From: an uncultured Helicobacteraceae bacterium
Lineage (GTDB): Bacteria > Campylobacterota > Campylobacteria > Campylobacterales > Helicobacteraceae
Direction of reading: 5' to 3'
DNA: 34,453 nucleotides
Assembly (NCBI GenBank): GCA_934728205.1
Contig: CAKVEH010000002.1
Location: forward strand, 1-34,453
Shown one piece after another: positions 34,127 to 34,453 of the stretch. How positions within the stretch are numbered: position 1 is the stretch's first letter; each line of letters begins with the position of its first letter. The position numbers and the translations under genes were made by a program. The notes below the pieces were generated by a model. It was not told where the DNA came from, made no database searches, and saw nothing but the letters and a program-made list of their open reading frames with translations.

Positions 34127-34453
34127 CTACACACGAGGAAGCCAAAATTTCACATTCTCTTGCTCATTCTTTGCGCTGGTAGATTCTCCGTGCCCGGGAT
34201 AAAGAGTGAGGGGTGAGAGGTGCGCATCTGCTTGGAATCGCATTAGTGATTCTTTCATATCATTGGGGTTTGAGTAGGCAAAATCACTGCGACCAATGCT
34301 ACGATAAAAGATAAAATCTCCACTAAAGACAACGCCAGCAATTTCTATCATACAACAACCCGGCGTATGTCCCGGATAATGATGAAAGGTTATATCAATG
34401 CCCTTAAAATCAAAAGTGTGAGAATCCCTGCTCGTATCAATGAGCTTTGTGGG
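34127..34453 (-). CDS. Metallo-beta-lactamase-fold hydrolase (GloB-like), 5' end outside window
   Basis: This is the C-terminal 108 codons of an MBL-fold protein; the frame is open to the right edge. FHHYPGHTPGCCMIEIAG holds the His of the third metal motif, VVFSGDFIFYRSIGRSDF the bridging Asp, and LYPGHGEST the last His. IFYRSIGRSDF is typical of short GloB-type hydroxyacylglutathione hydrolase-like proteins of about 200 residues. The N-terminal HxHxDH motif would lie outside. It is on the same strand as motA; the ~107-base gap between them holds the probable motA promoter and no other gene that I can see. Confidence 0.85.
   Translation of the reverse strand, partial: PTKLIDTSRDSHTFDFKGIDITFHHYPGHTPGCCMIEIAGVVFSGDFIFYRSIGRSDFAYSNPNDMKESLMRFQADAHLSPLTLYPGHGESTSAKNEQENVKFWLPRV

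Overview
The window looks like a chromosome segment of a Campylobacterota bacterium, most likely a Helicobacter of the enterohepatic type. The evidence is a ccoNOQP cbb3 oxidase followed by a DUF4006 protein, a purA-FlgX/HP0256-FliJ-like-MotE-like cluster, a Helicobacter-type MotA/MotB pair, a hemN-GlpC-like pair, a DUF2603 protein and an MAF flagellin-glycosylation protein. The histidine (hisZ) and arginine (argF) genes point away from H. pylori. Genes are tightly packed and no gap between genes reaches 300 bases. I saw no tRNA, rRNA, insertion sequence, prophage or CRISPR array.

Layout. 1-3334 (+): the end of a secretin gene, then a traffic ATPase and an inner-membrane platform gene of a type II secretion / MSHA / Cts-like system. 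3331-10991 (-): one long probable operon read as hisZ, purA, FliJ-like flgX, MotE-like, short tsaB, thrB, ylxR, infB. 11114-12148 (+): mnmA. 12154-13422 (-): ydcH-like, gatC, ung. 13488-20123 (-): ccoN, ccoO, ccoQ, ccoP, a DUF4006 protein, a 35-residue membrane peptide, a secreted/membrane protein, a FixH-like protein and three prepilin-like proteins. 20311-22355 (+): a PilO/GspM-like and a PilP/GspC/MshK-like gene overlapping a CDF transporter gene. 22360-24462 (-): two CNNM/CBS paralogues. 24617-28179 (+): aroQ, an M24 peptidase and MAF. 28295-32452 (+): argF, DUF2603, hemN, GlpC-like. 32455-33992 (-): motA, motB. The right edge cuts a metallo-beta-lactamase-fold hydrolase.

How the genes work together. 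The most interesting set is a pseudopilus or DNA-uptake machine scattered over three loci within 21 kb: secretin, ATPase and platform at the left, minor-pilin-like genes at the 3' end of the cbb3 oxidase operon, and assembly-platform genes divergent from ccoN. Its parts match MSHA L-E-G, D-O-P and J-K in order, and the Campylobacter cts competence genes in kind. Flagellar genes (flgX-like, MotE-like, motA, motB, MAF) form a second theme.

A third signal is not a gene. The heptamer AGATTCT/AGAATCT occurs about 88 times by my hand count, on both strands, in several reading frames and between genes. About 7 would be expected from base composition. It behaves like a genome-wide signal word, and a role such as DNA-uptake recognition or methylation is worth testing.
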